A stretch of 64,000 nt of DNA from Iamia sp963728655. Lineage in GTDB: Bacteria; Actinomycetota; Acidimicrobiia; Acidimicrobiales; Iamiaceae. This document shows, in pieces, positions 53,614 to 62,927 of the stretch. A program made the translations under genes and the position numbers. The stretch spans positions 62,001 through 126,000 of the forward strand of contig CAVSLD010000003.1 of NCBI GenBank assembly GCA_963728655.1, read 5' to 3'. Numbering within the stretch: the first letter of the stretch is position 1; every line of letters starts with the position of its first letter. The notes beneath the pieces are model-generated. The model was not told where the DNA came from, made no database searches, and was given only the letters and a program-made list of their open reading frames with translations.

Positions 53614-54453
53614 CTAGCCCGTCGCCGCCAGGTCGGGTTCGGCGGCGCCGGTGCTGTGGGCGTCGAGGTGGGCGCGCACGACCCGGTTGAAGGTGCCGGC
53701 GTGCTCGGCCTGGACCAGGTGCGCGCCGCCGCGGATGATGACGAGCTCGGCGGTGGGGATGCGCTCGGCCAGCTCCTGGCTGTCGCCCCGCGGGGTGAGG
53801 ATGTCCTGGCTGCCGGTGGTGACGAGGGTGGGCGCCCGCACGGCGGCCAGCTCGTCGGCCAGGGCGTCGTCCATGGCCAGGATGCCCCGGGCCTGGGAGG
53901 CGAAGCCGTGGGGCGGCACGTTGACCACGAGAGGGGCCAGCACCGCGGTGAGGGGCCAGATGCGTCGCAGCGATCGGGGGCCCATCAGCCAGCGCATGTT
54001 GTCGCGCACGAACACGCCCATGCCGTGCTGCTCGGCCGTCTCCACCCACTCGGCCAGCAGCTCACGGCGCCAGGGCAGGTGGCGGCAGGCGGTGGAGGCC
54101 AGGACCAGGCTGCGCACCCGCTCGGGGTTCCGCACGGCGATGACCTGGGAGATGATCCCGCCCATGGACACGCCCATGACGTGGGCCGAGGCGAACCCGG
54201 CGGCGTCGAGCACCCGGAGGGCGTCGTCGGCCATGACCTCCATGTCGTAGGGGCCGAGGGGCTTGTCCGAGCTGCCCACGCCCCGGTTGTCGAAGGCGAT
54301 GCAGCGGTACCGCGAGCCGAGGGCCCGCCGCTGCATGATCCAGGCCCGGTGGTCGGCCCCGAGGCCGTGCACCAGCAGGAGCGGCTCGCCGTGGCGGGGG
54401 CCCCAGACCTGGTAGTGGAGCCGGGTGCCGTCCTCGCCGCGCACGTAGGCCAT
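53614..54453 (-). CDS. Alpha/beta hydrolase
   Basis: A 279-residue serine hydrolase with oxyanion-loop HGLGADHRAW, nucleophile elbow GVSMGG (Ser near 107), acid in GSQDILTP and histidine in GGAHLVQAEHA. The lid region is short and Trp-containing. The closest functional groups are 3-oxoadipate enol-lactonase-like and haloperoxidase-like esterases; the substrate is unknown. ATG 54453 is preferred over the in-frame GTG just before it; TAGCCT lies six bases upstream. Confidence 0.87.
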   Translation of the reverse strand: MAYVRGEDGTRLHYQVWGPRHGEPLLLVHGLGADHRAWIMQRRALGSRYRCIAFDNRGVGSSDKPLGPYDMEVMADDALRVLDAAGFASAHVMGVSMGGIISQVIAVRNPERVRSLVLASTACRHLPWRRELLAEWVETAEQHGMGVFVRDNMRWLMGPRSLRRIWPLTAVLAPLVVNVPPHGFASQARGILAMDDALADELAAVRAPTLVTTGSQDILTPRGDSQELAERIPTAELVIIRGGAHLVQAEHAGTFNRVVRAHLDAHSTGAAEPDLAATG

Positions 54454-54459
54454 CACCCG

Positions 54460-54465
54460 AGGCTA
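54460..54465 (-). promoter_or_regulatory. -10-like hexamer of the alpha/beta hydrolase gene (leaderless type)
   Basis: TAGCCT on the minus strand, six bases before the ATG at 54453. Confidence 0.45.
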
Positions 54466-54503
54466 CGGCCCCGGTCTCCCACCCCCCGAACTCCCGCCCC
54501 CGA

Positions 54504-54627
54504 CGAACTGGTGAAGGTTCCCCGTCACCGGCGACGGGCAGGCTTCACCACTTCGAGGAGGGTCACGAACTGGTGAAGGTTCCCCGTCACCGGCGACGGG
54601 CAGGCTTCACCACTTCGAGGGGGGTCA
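54504..54627. repeat. Two tandem 62-bp hairpin repeats
   Basis: Copies at 54504-54565 and 54566-54627 are identical except for one base by eye. Each holds nested inverted repeats: GGTGAAG with CTTCACC outside and CCCGTC with GACGGG inside. The end of the second copy supplies the stop codon of the acyltransferase gene. Confidence 0.92.
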
Positions 54628-55278
54628 GGGGCGGAGGCGGTGGGGGGCGGCCTCGTCGAGGAGGGCCTGGACCCGGTCGCGGGCGGCGTCGGCCACCTGG
54701 GCGACGGCCAGCGGACCCCGACCCTCGGGGTGGGGCACCGGCTCGCCCACCATCAGCCGCCAGCGCCGCCCGACCTCGTGGCCGACGAGGGCCACGGGGA
54801 CGACCGCGGCACCGGTGTCGAGGGCGGGGGCGAGGGCGGCGATGGGCAGGTCGCCGGCGTGGCCGGCGCGCCGCGTCCGGGCCAGCGGGAGGCCCACCAG
54901 GGCACCACTGCGGAGCAGGCCGGTGAGCTCGTCGCGACGGTCGACCACCCCGCCGAACATGCGGCCCAGGGTGGCGACGGGCGCCACGTCGACCAGCCCG
55001 GCGGTGCGCACGTGGCGGCCGGTGGCCTCCCGCACGCCCCGGGCCAGCACCACGGGCTCGGAGATCCCGAGGACCCGGTTGTGCACGAGGACGGCGGGGC
55101 CGGCGGCGGGCAGGCGCCCCGTCCACTGGCACTCGACGCTCCAGCGCAGCCCGACCAGCGGGGACACCAGGTCGACGAGGTCGGGGTCGAGGCCCCACTC
55201 GTCGACGTGGTGGGTGCCGTCGAGGCGGCGGCGCAGGATCGTCGCCACACCGGGCGGGGCCGGGGCCGGCGCGCTCAC
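54625..55278 (-). CDS. Lysophospholipid acyltransferase-like protein, active-site motif altered
   Basis: A 217-residue protein with the order of a PlsC-type acyltransferase: ECQWTGRLPAAGPAVLVHNRVLG where NHxxxxD is expected, then a mid region with LVGLPLARTRRAG, and VPVALVGHEVGRRW near the end. The histidine is kept but the aspartate of HX4D is replaced (HNRVLG), so catalysis by the normal charge relay is doubtful. It overlaps the upstream SDR gene (GTGA), a pairing also seen in mycobacteria (galE2/Rv0501 with Rv0502). Confidence 0.78.
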   Translation of the reverse strand: MSAPAPAPPGVATILRRRLDGTHHVDEWGLDPDLVDLVSPLVGLRWSVECQWTGRLPAAGPAVLVHNRVLGISEPVVLARGVREATGRHVRTAGLVDVAPVATLGRMFGGVVDRRDELTGLLRSGALVGLPLARTRRAGHAGDLPIAALAPALDTGAAVVPVALVGHEVGRRWRLMVGEPVPHPEGRGPLAVAQVADAARDRVQALLDEAAPHRLRP

Positions 55279-56246
55279 GCCGCGTCCCGGTGGGCGACGT
55301 CGAGGTGCACGACCTCGGCCCACTCGTAGAGGTCGCGCACGACCTCCTCGGTGGCCCGCACCGGCTCCAGGCCCAGCGCCTCCTGCCCCCGGGCCCCGTC
55401 GGCGCCGCGCCCCCGCAGGAGCAGCTCGACGACGTGGGGCGGGACCGGGGCGCCGACCGCGCTGCACACGGCCCGGGCCGCGGCCCAGCCCGGGCCGACG
55501 GTCGGGATGGGGATGCGGCCGCCCATGCGCACGGCCTGGAGGGGCGTGACGGCGCCGGGGCCGACCACGTTGGCGGTGACGTCGAGACCGGCCTCGAGGG
55601 CCCGCACCGCGGCGGCCGCGGCATCGTCTTGGTGCAGGAGCGAGAAGGGCGGGTCGGCGACGGCGGAGACGGGCACCGCGGGCAGGCGCAGGATCCGCCC
55701 CAGCGGGCTGGGGATGTGGGGGCCGACCACGGGAGCGAAGCGCAGGATGGTGAGGGGGACGTCGGCGGCGTGGGCCGCGTCCATGGCCGTGCGCTCGACC
55801 TGGGCGAGGGCCTGGCCCCACGGCGTGGTGGGCCGGGGCTCGACGGTCTCGTCGGGCTTGTGGGGCCCGCCCCGGGGGCGGCCGTAGACCTCGATGCCGC
55901 TGCGGATCACCATGCGGTCGAGGCTGGGGCTCTGGGCCGCGGCCCCCAGCGCGGCCAGGGCGGCCAGCTCGCTCACCTTCGGGGCCCGGCGGGCCGACGT
56001 GCGGGCGCTGGGCTCGTACACGCCGAGGTGGAGCACCCCGGTGGGCTCGAGGTCGCGCACCACGGCGACGGTGCGGGCCCGGTCCTGGGGGTCGACGCGG
56101 TGGAACTCGGCGCGGGGGATGCGCCCCCGGGGCGGGTCGAGGTCGATGCCCACCAGGGCCTCGATGGAGTCGTCGGCCTCCAGCAGGTGGGTGACGCGGG
56201 TGCCCAGCTCGCCTCCCATGCCGGTGAGGAGGATGCGCTGGCCCAC
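55275..56246 (-). CDS. NAD-dependent epimerase/dehydratase-like SDR protein
   Basis: A 323-residue extended SDR. The Rossmann loop LLTGMGGELGTRV starts at residue 6, the acidic residue that selects NAD is in VGIDLDPP, and RSGIEVYGRPR marks the catalytic strand. The usual YxxxK is not present (the corresponding segment reads PWGQALAQVE), so it may bind a nucleotide cofactor without normal SDR chemistry. GTG 56246 is two bases after the lysS stop with a GGGGGAGGGG site, so it is probably coupled to lysS. Confidence 0.82.
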   Translation of the reverse strand: MGQRILLTGMGGELGTRVTHLLEADDSIEALVGIDLDPPRGRIPRAEFHRVDPQDRARTVAVVRDLEPTGVLHLGVYEPSARTSARRAPKVSELAALAALGAAAQSPSLDRMVIRSGIEVYGRPRGGPHKPDETVEPRPTTPWGQALAQVERTAMDAAHAADVPLTILRFAPVVGPHIPSPLGRILRLPAVPVSAVADPPFSLLHQDDAAAAAVRALEAGLDVTANVVGPGAVTPLQAVRMGGRIPIPTVGPGWAAARAVCSAVGAPVPPHVVELLLRGRGADGARGQEALGLEPVRATEEVVRDLYEWAEVVHLDVAHRDAA

Positions 56247-56248
56247 CG

Positions 56249-57842
56249 CTACCCCTCCCCCTCGTCCGCGCCCTCGGGCACCGGCGTCGCGGCCCCGTCG
56301 GCGCGAGCCTCGGGGCGCATCGTCGGGAAGAGGACGACGTCGCGGATCGAGGCCGCGTCGACCAGCAGCATCACCAGGCGGTCGATGCCGATGCCGAGGC
56401 CGCCGGTGGGCGGCAGGCCGTACTCGAGCGCCCGCAGGTAGTCGTCGTCGACGGCCATGGCCTCGGTGTCGCCGGCGGCGCCGCTGCCGGGCCTGGTCCT
56501 CGAAGCGGGCCCGCTGGTCGTCGGGGTCGGTGAGCTCGCTGAAGGCGTTGGCCAGCTCCCGCCCGGCCACGATGGCCTCGAAGCGCTCGACCTCGCCGGC
56601 GTTGGTGCGGTGGGGCCGGGCCAGGGGCGAGACCTCCTGGGGGTAGTCGAGGACGAACACCGGGTCCCACTGGGCCCCCTCGGTGGTCTTCTCGTAGATC
56701 TCCAGGATGACCTTGCCGGGCCCGGCGTCGTCGGGCAGGGGCACGTCGTGGGCGTCGGCCACCTTGCGCAGCTCGTCGAGGGGCTGGTCGACCGACAGGG
56801 CCACGCCGATCTGCTCCTCGATGAGGTCGGTCATGCGGGCTCGGCGCCAGGGCGGGGTGAGGTCGAGGTCACGCCCGCCGTAGGACAGCTGCGTGGTGCC
56901 GCGCAGCTCGGTGGCGAGGTGGGCCACCAGGGCCTCGGTGAGCTCCATCACGTCGCCGTAGTCGGCGTGGGCCTGGTACAGCTCGAGCATCGTGAACTCG
57001 GGGTTGTGCCGGGTCGACATGCCCTCGTTGCGGAAGGTGCGGCCGATCTCGAACACCCGCTCGAGCCCGCCCACCACCAGTCGCTTCAGGTACAGCTCCG
57101 GCGCGATGCGCAGGTAGAGGTCCTGGTCGAGGGCGTTGTGGTGGGTGGTGAAGGGCTCGGCCAGGGCGCCGCCGGGCACCGGGTGCAACAGCGGGGTCTC
57201 CACCTCGAGGAAGCCGCGGTCCTCCAGCCACCGCCGGGTGAGCGAGAGCAGGCGGCTGCGCACCAGGAAGGTGCGCTGGGCCGACTCGTTCACCCAGAGG
57301 TCGACGTAGCGCTGACGGGCGCGGAACTCGGGGTCGTCCTGGGCGCGCCACTTGTCGGGGAACACGCGGCGGGGCTCGGTGAGGATCACCCAGTCGAGGA
57401 CCTTGACCGACAGCTCGCCCTTCTTGGTCCACATGACCGCACCGTCGGTGATGCCGATCCAGGTGCCGAGGGGCACCGCGGCCAGGGCGTCGAAGTCCGG
57501 GGTGTCGGCGCGGGTGGCGAAGACCTGGATGCGGCCCTCGCGGGCGGAGTCGCTGCCGGTGGCCTCGCCGTCGACCTTGTTGTGGTCGATGCCGGTCAGG
57601 TTGACGAGGGTCCCGAAGAGGACCTTCTTGGCGTCGCGCCGCAACGCCAGGCGCCCGGCCAGGGTGACCTTGAACTCCGGGCCGTCGGGCTCGTCGCCGG
57701 GCTCGCCCCGCCCGTCGAACTCGGCCTTGACCGACGTGGGCGTGTGACTGGCCTCGAACCGGTACGGCAGCGCCGTCCGCGCCCCGGTGCGCACGGGTGC
57801 CTCCTCGGCGGGCGGCGGGGGTGGGGCGGGCGTGTCGGTCAC
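56249..57842 (-). CDS. lysS: Lysyl-tRNA synthetase, class II, one frameshift
   Basis: About 530 residues when one break is repaired. It has an OB-fold anticodon-binding domain (LAGRLALRRDAKKVLFGTLV), motif 1 region, motif 2 (FRNEGMSTRHNPEFTMLELY) and motif 3 (GLPPTGGLGIGIDRLVM). Between 56471 and 56490 the minus-strand frame shifts as if one base were inserted in a GCC/GGC run; QARQR should continue AAGDTEAMAVDDDYL. Because the enzyme is essential, a sequencing or assembly indel is most likely. A ~25-residue Pro/Ala N-terminal lead precedes the core. GTG 57842. Confidence 0.92.
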
Positions 57843-57899
57843 GGGACTCGAGGGGACGGGGGCGGAGGCTGCAGTCTGGCCGTCGGGCGGCGACCGGGA

Positions 57900-58712
57900 C
57901 TACTGGTTCTTGGCGAAGACGAGGCGGAGGCCGTGGAGGGTGAGCCAGGGCTCGATGATCTCGATCGACTTCGTGTACGGCGCGATGAGCGAGGCGAGCC
58001 CACCGGTGGCGAGGATCGTGGCGTCGCGCCCGACCTCGTCGACCATGCGGTCGACGATGCCGTCGACCTGGCCGGCGAAGCCGTAGACCGCGCCGGCCTG
58101 GAGGGCGTCGACGGTGGTGCGCCCGATCACGCTGCGGGGCTCGACCAGCTCGATGCGGCGCAGGGCGTCGGCCCGCTGGTACAGGGCGTCCAGGCTGATG
58201 TCGATGCCGGGGGCGATGGCGCAGCCGAGGAGCTCGCCGCCGGAGGAGATGGCGTCGTAGGTGGTGGCGGTGCCGAAGTCGATGACCACCGCAGGGCCGC
58301 CGTAGACGTCGATGGCCGCCACCGCGTTGGCGATGCGGTCGGCGCCGACCTCGCGGGGGTTGTCGGTGAGCACGGGCATCCCGGTGCGGACACCGGGCTC
58401 GATCACGACGGGCCGGAACCCGAAGTAGCGCTCGGTCATCTCGCGGAAGGCGGCGGTGGCCCGGGGCACGACCGAGGAGATGACGATGCCGTCGACGTCG
58501 TCGTCGAAGGAGAACCCGTGGAAGCCCAGGAACTCCTGGACGACGAGGGCGTGCTCGTCGGCCGTGCGGGCCGCGTTGGTGGCGATGCGCCAGTGGTCGA
58601 GGAGGCCCTGGTCGCACTGCGACACCGCCTCGTCGGCGGGGCCGCTGGCGTCAGGCCCGCGGTAGAGCCCGATCACGGTCTGGGTGTTGCCGACGTCGAT
58701 GGCGAGCAGCAC
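57900..58712 (-). CDS. coaX: Type III pantothenate kinase CoaX
   Basis: A 270-residue ASKHA-fold kinase for the first step of coenzyme A synthesis. It has the phosphate-1 motif DVGNTQT (6-12), the conserved PREVGADRIANAVAA, VIDFGTATTYD and GGELLGCAIAPGI. Not inhibited by CoA by family. It lies between nadC and lysS, a grouping conserved in actinobacteria (nadC-coaX-lysS). Confidence 0.97.
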   Translation of the reverse strand: MLLAIDVGNTQTVIGLYRGPDASGPADEAVSQCDQGLLDHWRIATNAARTADEHALVVQEFLGFHGFSFDDDVDGIVISSVVPRATAAFREMTERYFGFRPVVIEPGVRTGMPVLTDNPREVGADRIANAVAAIDVYGGPAVVIDFGTATTYDAISSGGELLGCAIAPGIDISLDALYQRADALRRIELVEPRSVIGRTTVDALQAGAVYGFAGQVDGIVDRMVDEVGRDATILATGGLASLIAPYTKSIEIIEPWLTLHGLRLVFAKNQ

Positions 58713-58819
58713 CGGCGCCTCCTCGGGTCGGGACGGGCCACGGCCGCCGCGCGACGGCCCCGTCCAGCATGCTCGCGGCCCCGCCGGGCCCCGAAATCAG
58801 CCTCCTGGTCGTCGAGGCG

Positions 58820-59695
58820 TCAGGGACGGTGGGTGGCGGTGACGTCGAGGCCGACGTCGAGGCTGGGCGCCGACATGGTGAGGGCGCCCGAGGACACCAG
58901 GTCGGCACCGGTGCCGGCGTAGGACCCCACGGTGTCGAGGGTGATCCCGCCCGACACCTCGACCACCGGTCGCCGTCGCCCCGCCCGCGCCGCGTGGGCG
59001 TCGACGGTGGCCGTGCAGGCCCGGACCTCATCGGGGTCCATGTTGTCGAGCAGCAGGGCGTCGGCGTCGGCCTCCAGGGCCGCGACCACGCCGTCGTGGG
59101 TGTCGCACTCGACGTGGACGGTGCGGGCCGGGAACAGGCGCCGGGCCCGGGCCACGGCCTCGGCCACGTCCACCAGGGCGAGGTGGTTGTCCTTCAGCAT
59201 CACCCACTCCGAGAGGTTCCCCCGGTGGCTCGCCCCGCCCCCGGCCCGCACCGCCGCCTTCTCCAGGGCGCGCAGGCCGGGGAGGGTCTTGCGGGTGTCC
59301 CACACCCGCAGGTCGGGGCCGGCGGCCTCCACGAAGCGCCGGGTGTGGGTGGCCACGCCCGAGAGGTGGCAGAGCAGGTTGAGGGCGGTCCGCTCGGCGG
59401 TCAGCAGCGAGGGGAGGGGCCCCTCGACCCGGCCCAGGACGGTGCCGGCCGCCACCGCGTCGCCGTCGGCCACCGCCCATGTCACCGCCAGGGCGGGGTC
59501 GACCTGGGCCAGCACCTCGTCGACGCAGGCGGTGCCGGCCACGACCCCGTCCTCACGGGTGCGCACCTCGGCCTCGGCCGTGGCGTCGTCGGGGAGGAGG
59601 GCGGCGCTCACGTCGCCGAGGGGGGTGAGGTCCTCGGCCAGGGCCCGGGCCACCACCTCGCGGACGGCGGTCACGGGCGGGGTGAAGGCGGACAT
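58820..59695 (-). CDS. nadC: Quinolinate phosphoribosyltransferase NadC
   Basis: A 291-residue enzyme that turns quinolinate and PRPP into nicotinate mononucleotide, the entry to NAD. It has ALAEDLTPLGDVSAALL at the N-terminus, ERTALNLLCHLSGVAT, DTRKTLPGLRALEK (PRPP and substrate lysine/arginine), VMLKDNHLA, and GADLVSSGALTMSAP. ATG 59695 (MSAFTPPV) was chosen over an upstream frame that is not protein-like. nadA and nadB are not in the window. Confidence 0.96.
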   Translation of the reverse strand: MSAFTPPVTAVREVVARALAEDLTPLGDVSAALLPDDATAEAEVRTREDGVVAGTACVDEVLAQVDPALAVTWAVADGDAVAAGTVLGRVEGPLPSLLTAERTALNLLCHLSGVATHTRRFVEAAGPDLRVWDTRKTLPGLRALEKAAVRAGGGASHRGNLSEWVMLKDNHLALVDVAEAVARARRLFPARTVHVECDTHDGVVAALEADADALLLDNMDPDEVRACTATVDAHAARAGRRRPVVEVSGGITLDTVGSYAGTGADLVSSGALTMSAPSLDVGLDVTATHRP

Positions 59696-59795
59696 CGGGC
59701 CAGTCTCGCTCGCGACGGTCGCCGGGTCCGCCCTCGGGGCCCTCGGCCTGCCCCGCCCGGGGACCACAGCCTCCGTCGGAACGGGGACCGGGGGC

Positions 59796-59801
59796 TACCG
59801 T
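59796..59801 (+). promoter_or_regulatory. -10-like hexamer of the GT39-type gene (leaderless type)
   Basis: TACCGT, seven bases before the ATG at 59809. Confidence 0.45.
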
Positions 59802-59808
59802 CGCCGGG

Positions 59809-61251
59809 ATGGCCCCCGCCGCCAAGGCCCGCGCCGGTGCCCGCCGGGCCGCCGGGGCGGTCGACGACACCACGCTGGTCGTGGTCGTGGCCATGGTCGC
59901 CCTGGGCGTGCGCCTCGCCTTCGCCCTCTCGCGCCGCCACGCCGAGGTGGGCGGCGACGCCTTCTACTTCCACGAGCAGGCCAACCTCATCGCCGACGGC
60001 CGCGGCTTCATCGCACCCCTGGCCCACGTCGTCGACGGCGTCGACGTGGCCGCGGCCGACCACCCTCCGCTCTACTCCGCCTACCTGGCGCTGTGGTCGC
60101 TGGTCGGGGCCCGATCGCCGCTCTGGCACCTGGTGGCGTCGGCCCTGCTGGGGACGGCCGCGGTGGTGCTGGTGATGGCTGCGGGCCGGCGCCTGGCCGG
60201 GCCCCGCGCCGGGATCCTGGCCGGCCTGGTCGCCGCCCTGCACCCGAACCTGTGGCTGTGGGACGGGATGCTCCTGTCCGAGACGGCCACCGCGTTCACC
60301 GTCGCCCTGGTCCTGTGGTGCGCGGTCCGCGCCCTGGAGGAGCCGTCGACGCGCTGGCTCGTGGCCACGGGGGCCGCCGTGGGCCTGGCCGCCCTGGCCC
60401 GCTCCGAGATGATCCTCCTCGTCGTGGTGCTGGTGCCCCTCGTCCGTCGGCGCCCGGCCCGCTCCGGTACCGGGGGACGCCTGGCCGTCGGGGCGCTCGG
60501 GGTGGCCGCCGCCGCCGCCGTGATCCTCCCCTGGGCCGCCTACAACCAGACCCGCTTCACCCACCCCGTCCCGCTGTCGACCGGCGCCGGCCTGGTGCTG
60601 GTGAGCAGCAACTGCGAGTCCACCTACTCCGGCACGCTGCTCGGCTACTGGGACTACGAGTGCAGCCTCGACGGCACGGTGCGGGCGGGCGTCGGGCCCG
60701 ACGCCGAGCCCTCCGAGGCCGACCGGGCCCTGCGCGACGACGCCGTCGCCTACGCCCGCGCCAACGCCGGAGACCTGCCCGTGGTCGGCGCGGCGCGGCT
60801 GGGCCGGGTCACCGGCCTGTTCCGCCCCTTCCAGCAGGTCCAGCTGGCGACCTACCGGGAGGGCCTGCCCCTCTGGGCCGCCACCGCCGGCCTGGGCACC
60901 TGGTTCCTGCTCGTCGGCCTGGCGGTGGTCGGCGGGCGCGAGCTGCGGAGGCGGGGGGTGCCGGTCAGCCCCTTCCTGACCCCGGTGGTCGCCGTGCTCG
61001 CGGTGGCCGTCCTGGTCTACGGCATCTGGCGCTTCCGCGTGCCGGGCGACGTCGCCGTGTGCCTGCTGGCCGGGGTGGGCGCCGACGCCCTGCTCCGCCG
61101 CCACCTGGAGGGCGGGGTCGACCTGCGTCCGTCCGACGGGCTGGCCGGCGCCGCTGGGCGCACCGGCCGCGGGCCCACGTCCCCAGGGCGCCCCCGGGAG
61201 CCGGCGACGGTCGACGCCGGTGGTCCGGCTAGGCCGCGACCAGGTCGGTGA
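59809..61251 (+). CDS. GT39/PMT-2-type membrane glycosyltransferase
   Basis: A 480-residue protein with about ten membrane helices. A GT-C-type acidic motif sits in the first outer loop (GGDAFYFHEQANL), followed by DHPPLYSAYLALW, a conserved element of the dolichyl-phosphate-mannose/ArnT-like superfamily. It probably moves a sugar from a polyprenyl-phosphate carrier to an envelope polymer or protein outside the membrane. A 60-residue Gly/Arg/Pro tail ends it. Its last 23 bases overlap the convergent neighbour. Confidence 0.85.
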   Translation: MAPAAKARAGARRAAGAVDDTTLVVVVAMVALGVRLAFALSRRHAEVGGDAFYFHEQANLIADGRGFIAPLAHVVDGVDVAAADHPPLYSAYLALWSLVGARSPLWHLVASALLGTAAVVLVMAAGRRLAGPRAGILAGLVAALHPNLWLWDGMLLSETATAFTVALVLWCAVRALEEPSTRWLVATGAAVGLAALARSEMILLVVVLVPLVRRRPARSGTGGRLAVGALGVAAAAAVILPWAAYNQTRFTHPVPLSTGAGLVLVSSNCESTYSGTLLGYWDYECSLDGTVRAGVGPDAEPSEADRALRDDAVAYARANAGDLPVVGAARLGRVTGLFRPFQQVQLATYREGLPLWAATAGLGTWFLLVGLAVVGGRELRRRGVPVSPFLTPVVAVLAVAVLVYGIWRFRVPGDVAVCLLAGVGADALLRRHLEGGVDLRPSDGLAGAAGRTGRGPTSPGRPREPATVDAGGPARPRPGR

Positions 61252-61981
61252 AGCGGACGGCGTCGGCCGAGCGCCCGGCGCCGGCCACCATGCCGATGCT
61301 GGCGGTCCCCCCGGGGTCGGGGGCGAGGCGGCGGCCCAGGACCAGGCCGTTGGCGATGGCCGCCACCCGGTTGCCGTCGCGGCGGAGGGCGAGGACGAGC
61401 GGGCCGCCGGGATCGCCGATCACGCCCCGCAGGAGCGTGGTCGGGCGCCCGGTGCCGTCGGACCGGAGCAGGCTGACGTTGCGGCCCGAGGCGTCGACCA
61501 CCAGGGCGACGTAGCGGTCCGGCGCCGTCCAGGAGGCCACCACGCCGGCTCCGGGCCGGGCCGCGGACAGCCGGACCTGCACGGTGGTGCTGCCCGCCGG
61601 CGCGGGCGCCACCGCGACGGTGTCGGCCCGCCCGTCGGGTGCGGCCTCGGCGCCGTCGGCGCCGACGCGCCAGGCGCCGTCGACCTCGCGGAAGGGGCCG
61701 GTCGGGAGGGGCGGCAGCGACGACGAGGGGGTGGCGAAGGTCGCGAGGGGGTCGACCCCGGTCAGGCCGGGGGCGGGAGCCGGGGCCGCCGGCACCGGGG
61801 CCCGGGCCTCGACCGAGGGCAGGCCGCTGTCGCCCACGTCGGGCTCGGCGAGGAGGCCGCCGACCCCGACGGCCAGGAGGGCGGCGACGAGCAGGGCCGC
61901 CGCCACCAGCACCACCGCGGTGCCCGACGGGATGCGGCCCGGCCGGGCGGGCGCGCGGGACGGACCGACGCCGGCGGTCAC
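61229..61981 (-). CDS. Membrane-anchored protein with LamG/DUF1080-like outer domain
   Basis: A 250-residue protein: cytoplasmic start, one helix (TAVVLVAAALLVAALLAVGVGGLL, ~20-43), a Pro-rich linker, then ~150 residues of alternating strands (TVQVRLSAARPGAGVVASW; RYVALVVDASGRNVSLLR; GPLVLALRRDGNRVAAIANG) like a concanavalin-type sandwich, as in LamG or 3-keto-disaccharide-hydrolase-like domains. This is fold inference from strand pattern only. GTGA overlap with the DUF2510 gene suggests that they act together at the envelope. Confidence 0.65.
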   Translation of the reverse strand: MTAGVGPSRAPARPGRIPSGTAVVLVAAALLVAALLAVGVGGLLAEPDVGDSGLPSVEARAPVPAAPAPAPGLTGVDPLATFATPSSSLPPLPTGPFREVDGAWRVGADGAEAAPDGRADTVAVAPAPAGSTTVQVRLSAARPGAGVVASWTAPDRYVALVVDASGRNVSLLRSDGTGRPTTLLRGVIGDPGGPLVLALRRDGNRVAAIANGLVLGRRLAPDPGGTASIGMVAGAGRSADAVRFTDLVAA

Positions 61982-62859
61982 CGGTCCGGTGGGGCGGCGG
62001 GGGGCAGCAGGAGGAGGGGGGCGAGGAGGGCGCCGAGGAGCAGGTCGCCGTGCGCCTCGTCGGCCCGGACGCCGCCGTCGGGGGGACGCCGGTCGACCAG
62101 CACCACGCCCGGCGGGAGGTGGTGGCGGGACCCGGGCACGTCCCACACCGGCGTCAACCGGGCCCGGACCGTGCCCTCGGAGGTGACGACCCGGAGCGAG
62201 CCGGTGTCGGGGCCCACCTGCTCGAGGCGGCCCACCTCCTCGTCGGAGGGGGCGAGGACCCGGGCCTCGAGGCCCCGTCGGATCGATGTGGCCACGACGG
62301 TGCCTGCGGCCCCGTCGGGGCCGGTGACGTCGACGGTGGCGGCGGTGCGCCGCCCCGGGCGCCGCAGCTCGACGTGGGTGGCGCCCGTGGTGTCGGCGAC
62401 CACGAGGTGGGTGGGGGCGGTGGCCGGGGCCGACACGAGCAGGCGCCCCAGGCGCGCCGGCAGCGAGGGCGCCGGGGCGACCACGCGGCCGACGTCCGCC
62501 TCGGTCGGGGTGCGGAGGCGGCGGACGCCGTCGCGGTCGGCGACCAGGTCGAGGAGGAGCAGGGCTCCGGCCAGCCCCGGGTCGTCGACGGCCACCCCGC
62601 CCTCGTCGAGCACCCGGGGGCCCTGGCCGTCGGGCGGGGCCTGGTCGGGCGGGACGGGGCGCGAGCGCGGCATGTCGGCCACGGGGGCGGAGTCGACGCT
62701 CGCCACCCCGCCGTCGGCGACGTGCTCGGTCCACTGGCGGCCGTCGAAGAAGCGGGCGTGGTGGCGACGCCAGGGGTCGGGCGCCCAGCCCGACGGCCCG
62801 GTGGGCGCGCCGAGGTCCCGCCGGTCCCCCGGCACCCGCAGCTCCGACGACGTGGTCAC
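61978..62859 (-). CDS. DUF2510-domain protein
   Basis: A 293-residue protein. Residues ~22-50 form the small DUF2510 module (GWAPDPWRRHHARFFDGRQWTEHVADGG), common at the ends of actinobacterial envelope proteins. The rest contains repeated beta-strand-like segments (THLVVADTTGATHVELRRPG; GTVVATSIRRGLEARVLAP) resembling a tubby/LURP-type barrel, but this is weak. It ends in a hydrophobic LLLGALLAPLLLLPP that may insert in the membrane. Upstream TAACGT lies nine bases before the GTG/ATG region. Confidence 0.7.
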   Translation of the reverse strand: MTTSSELRVPGDRRDLGAPTGPSGWAPDPWRRHHARFFDGRQWTEHVADGGVASVDSAPVADMPRSRPVPPDQAPPDGQGPRVLDEGGVAVDDPGLAGALLLLDLVADRDGVRRLRTPTEADVGRVVAPAPSLPARLGRLLVSAPATAPTHLVVADTTGATHVELRRPGRRTAATVDVTGPDGAAGTVVATSIRRGLEARVLAPSDEEVGRLEQVGPDTGSLRVVTSEGTVRARLTPVWDVPGSRHHLPPGVVLVDRRPPDGGVRADEAHGDLLLGALLAPLLLLPPAAPPDR

Positions 62860-62927
62860 AGGCCCCGGACGTTACCGACCCCCAGGGGCCGCGCCCCCTC
62901 GCGCCGGGTGTCCACCCACCCCCGTCC

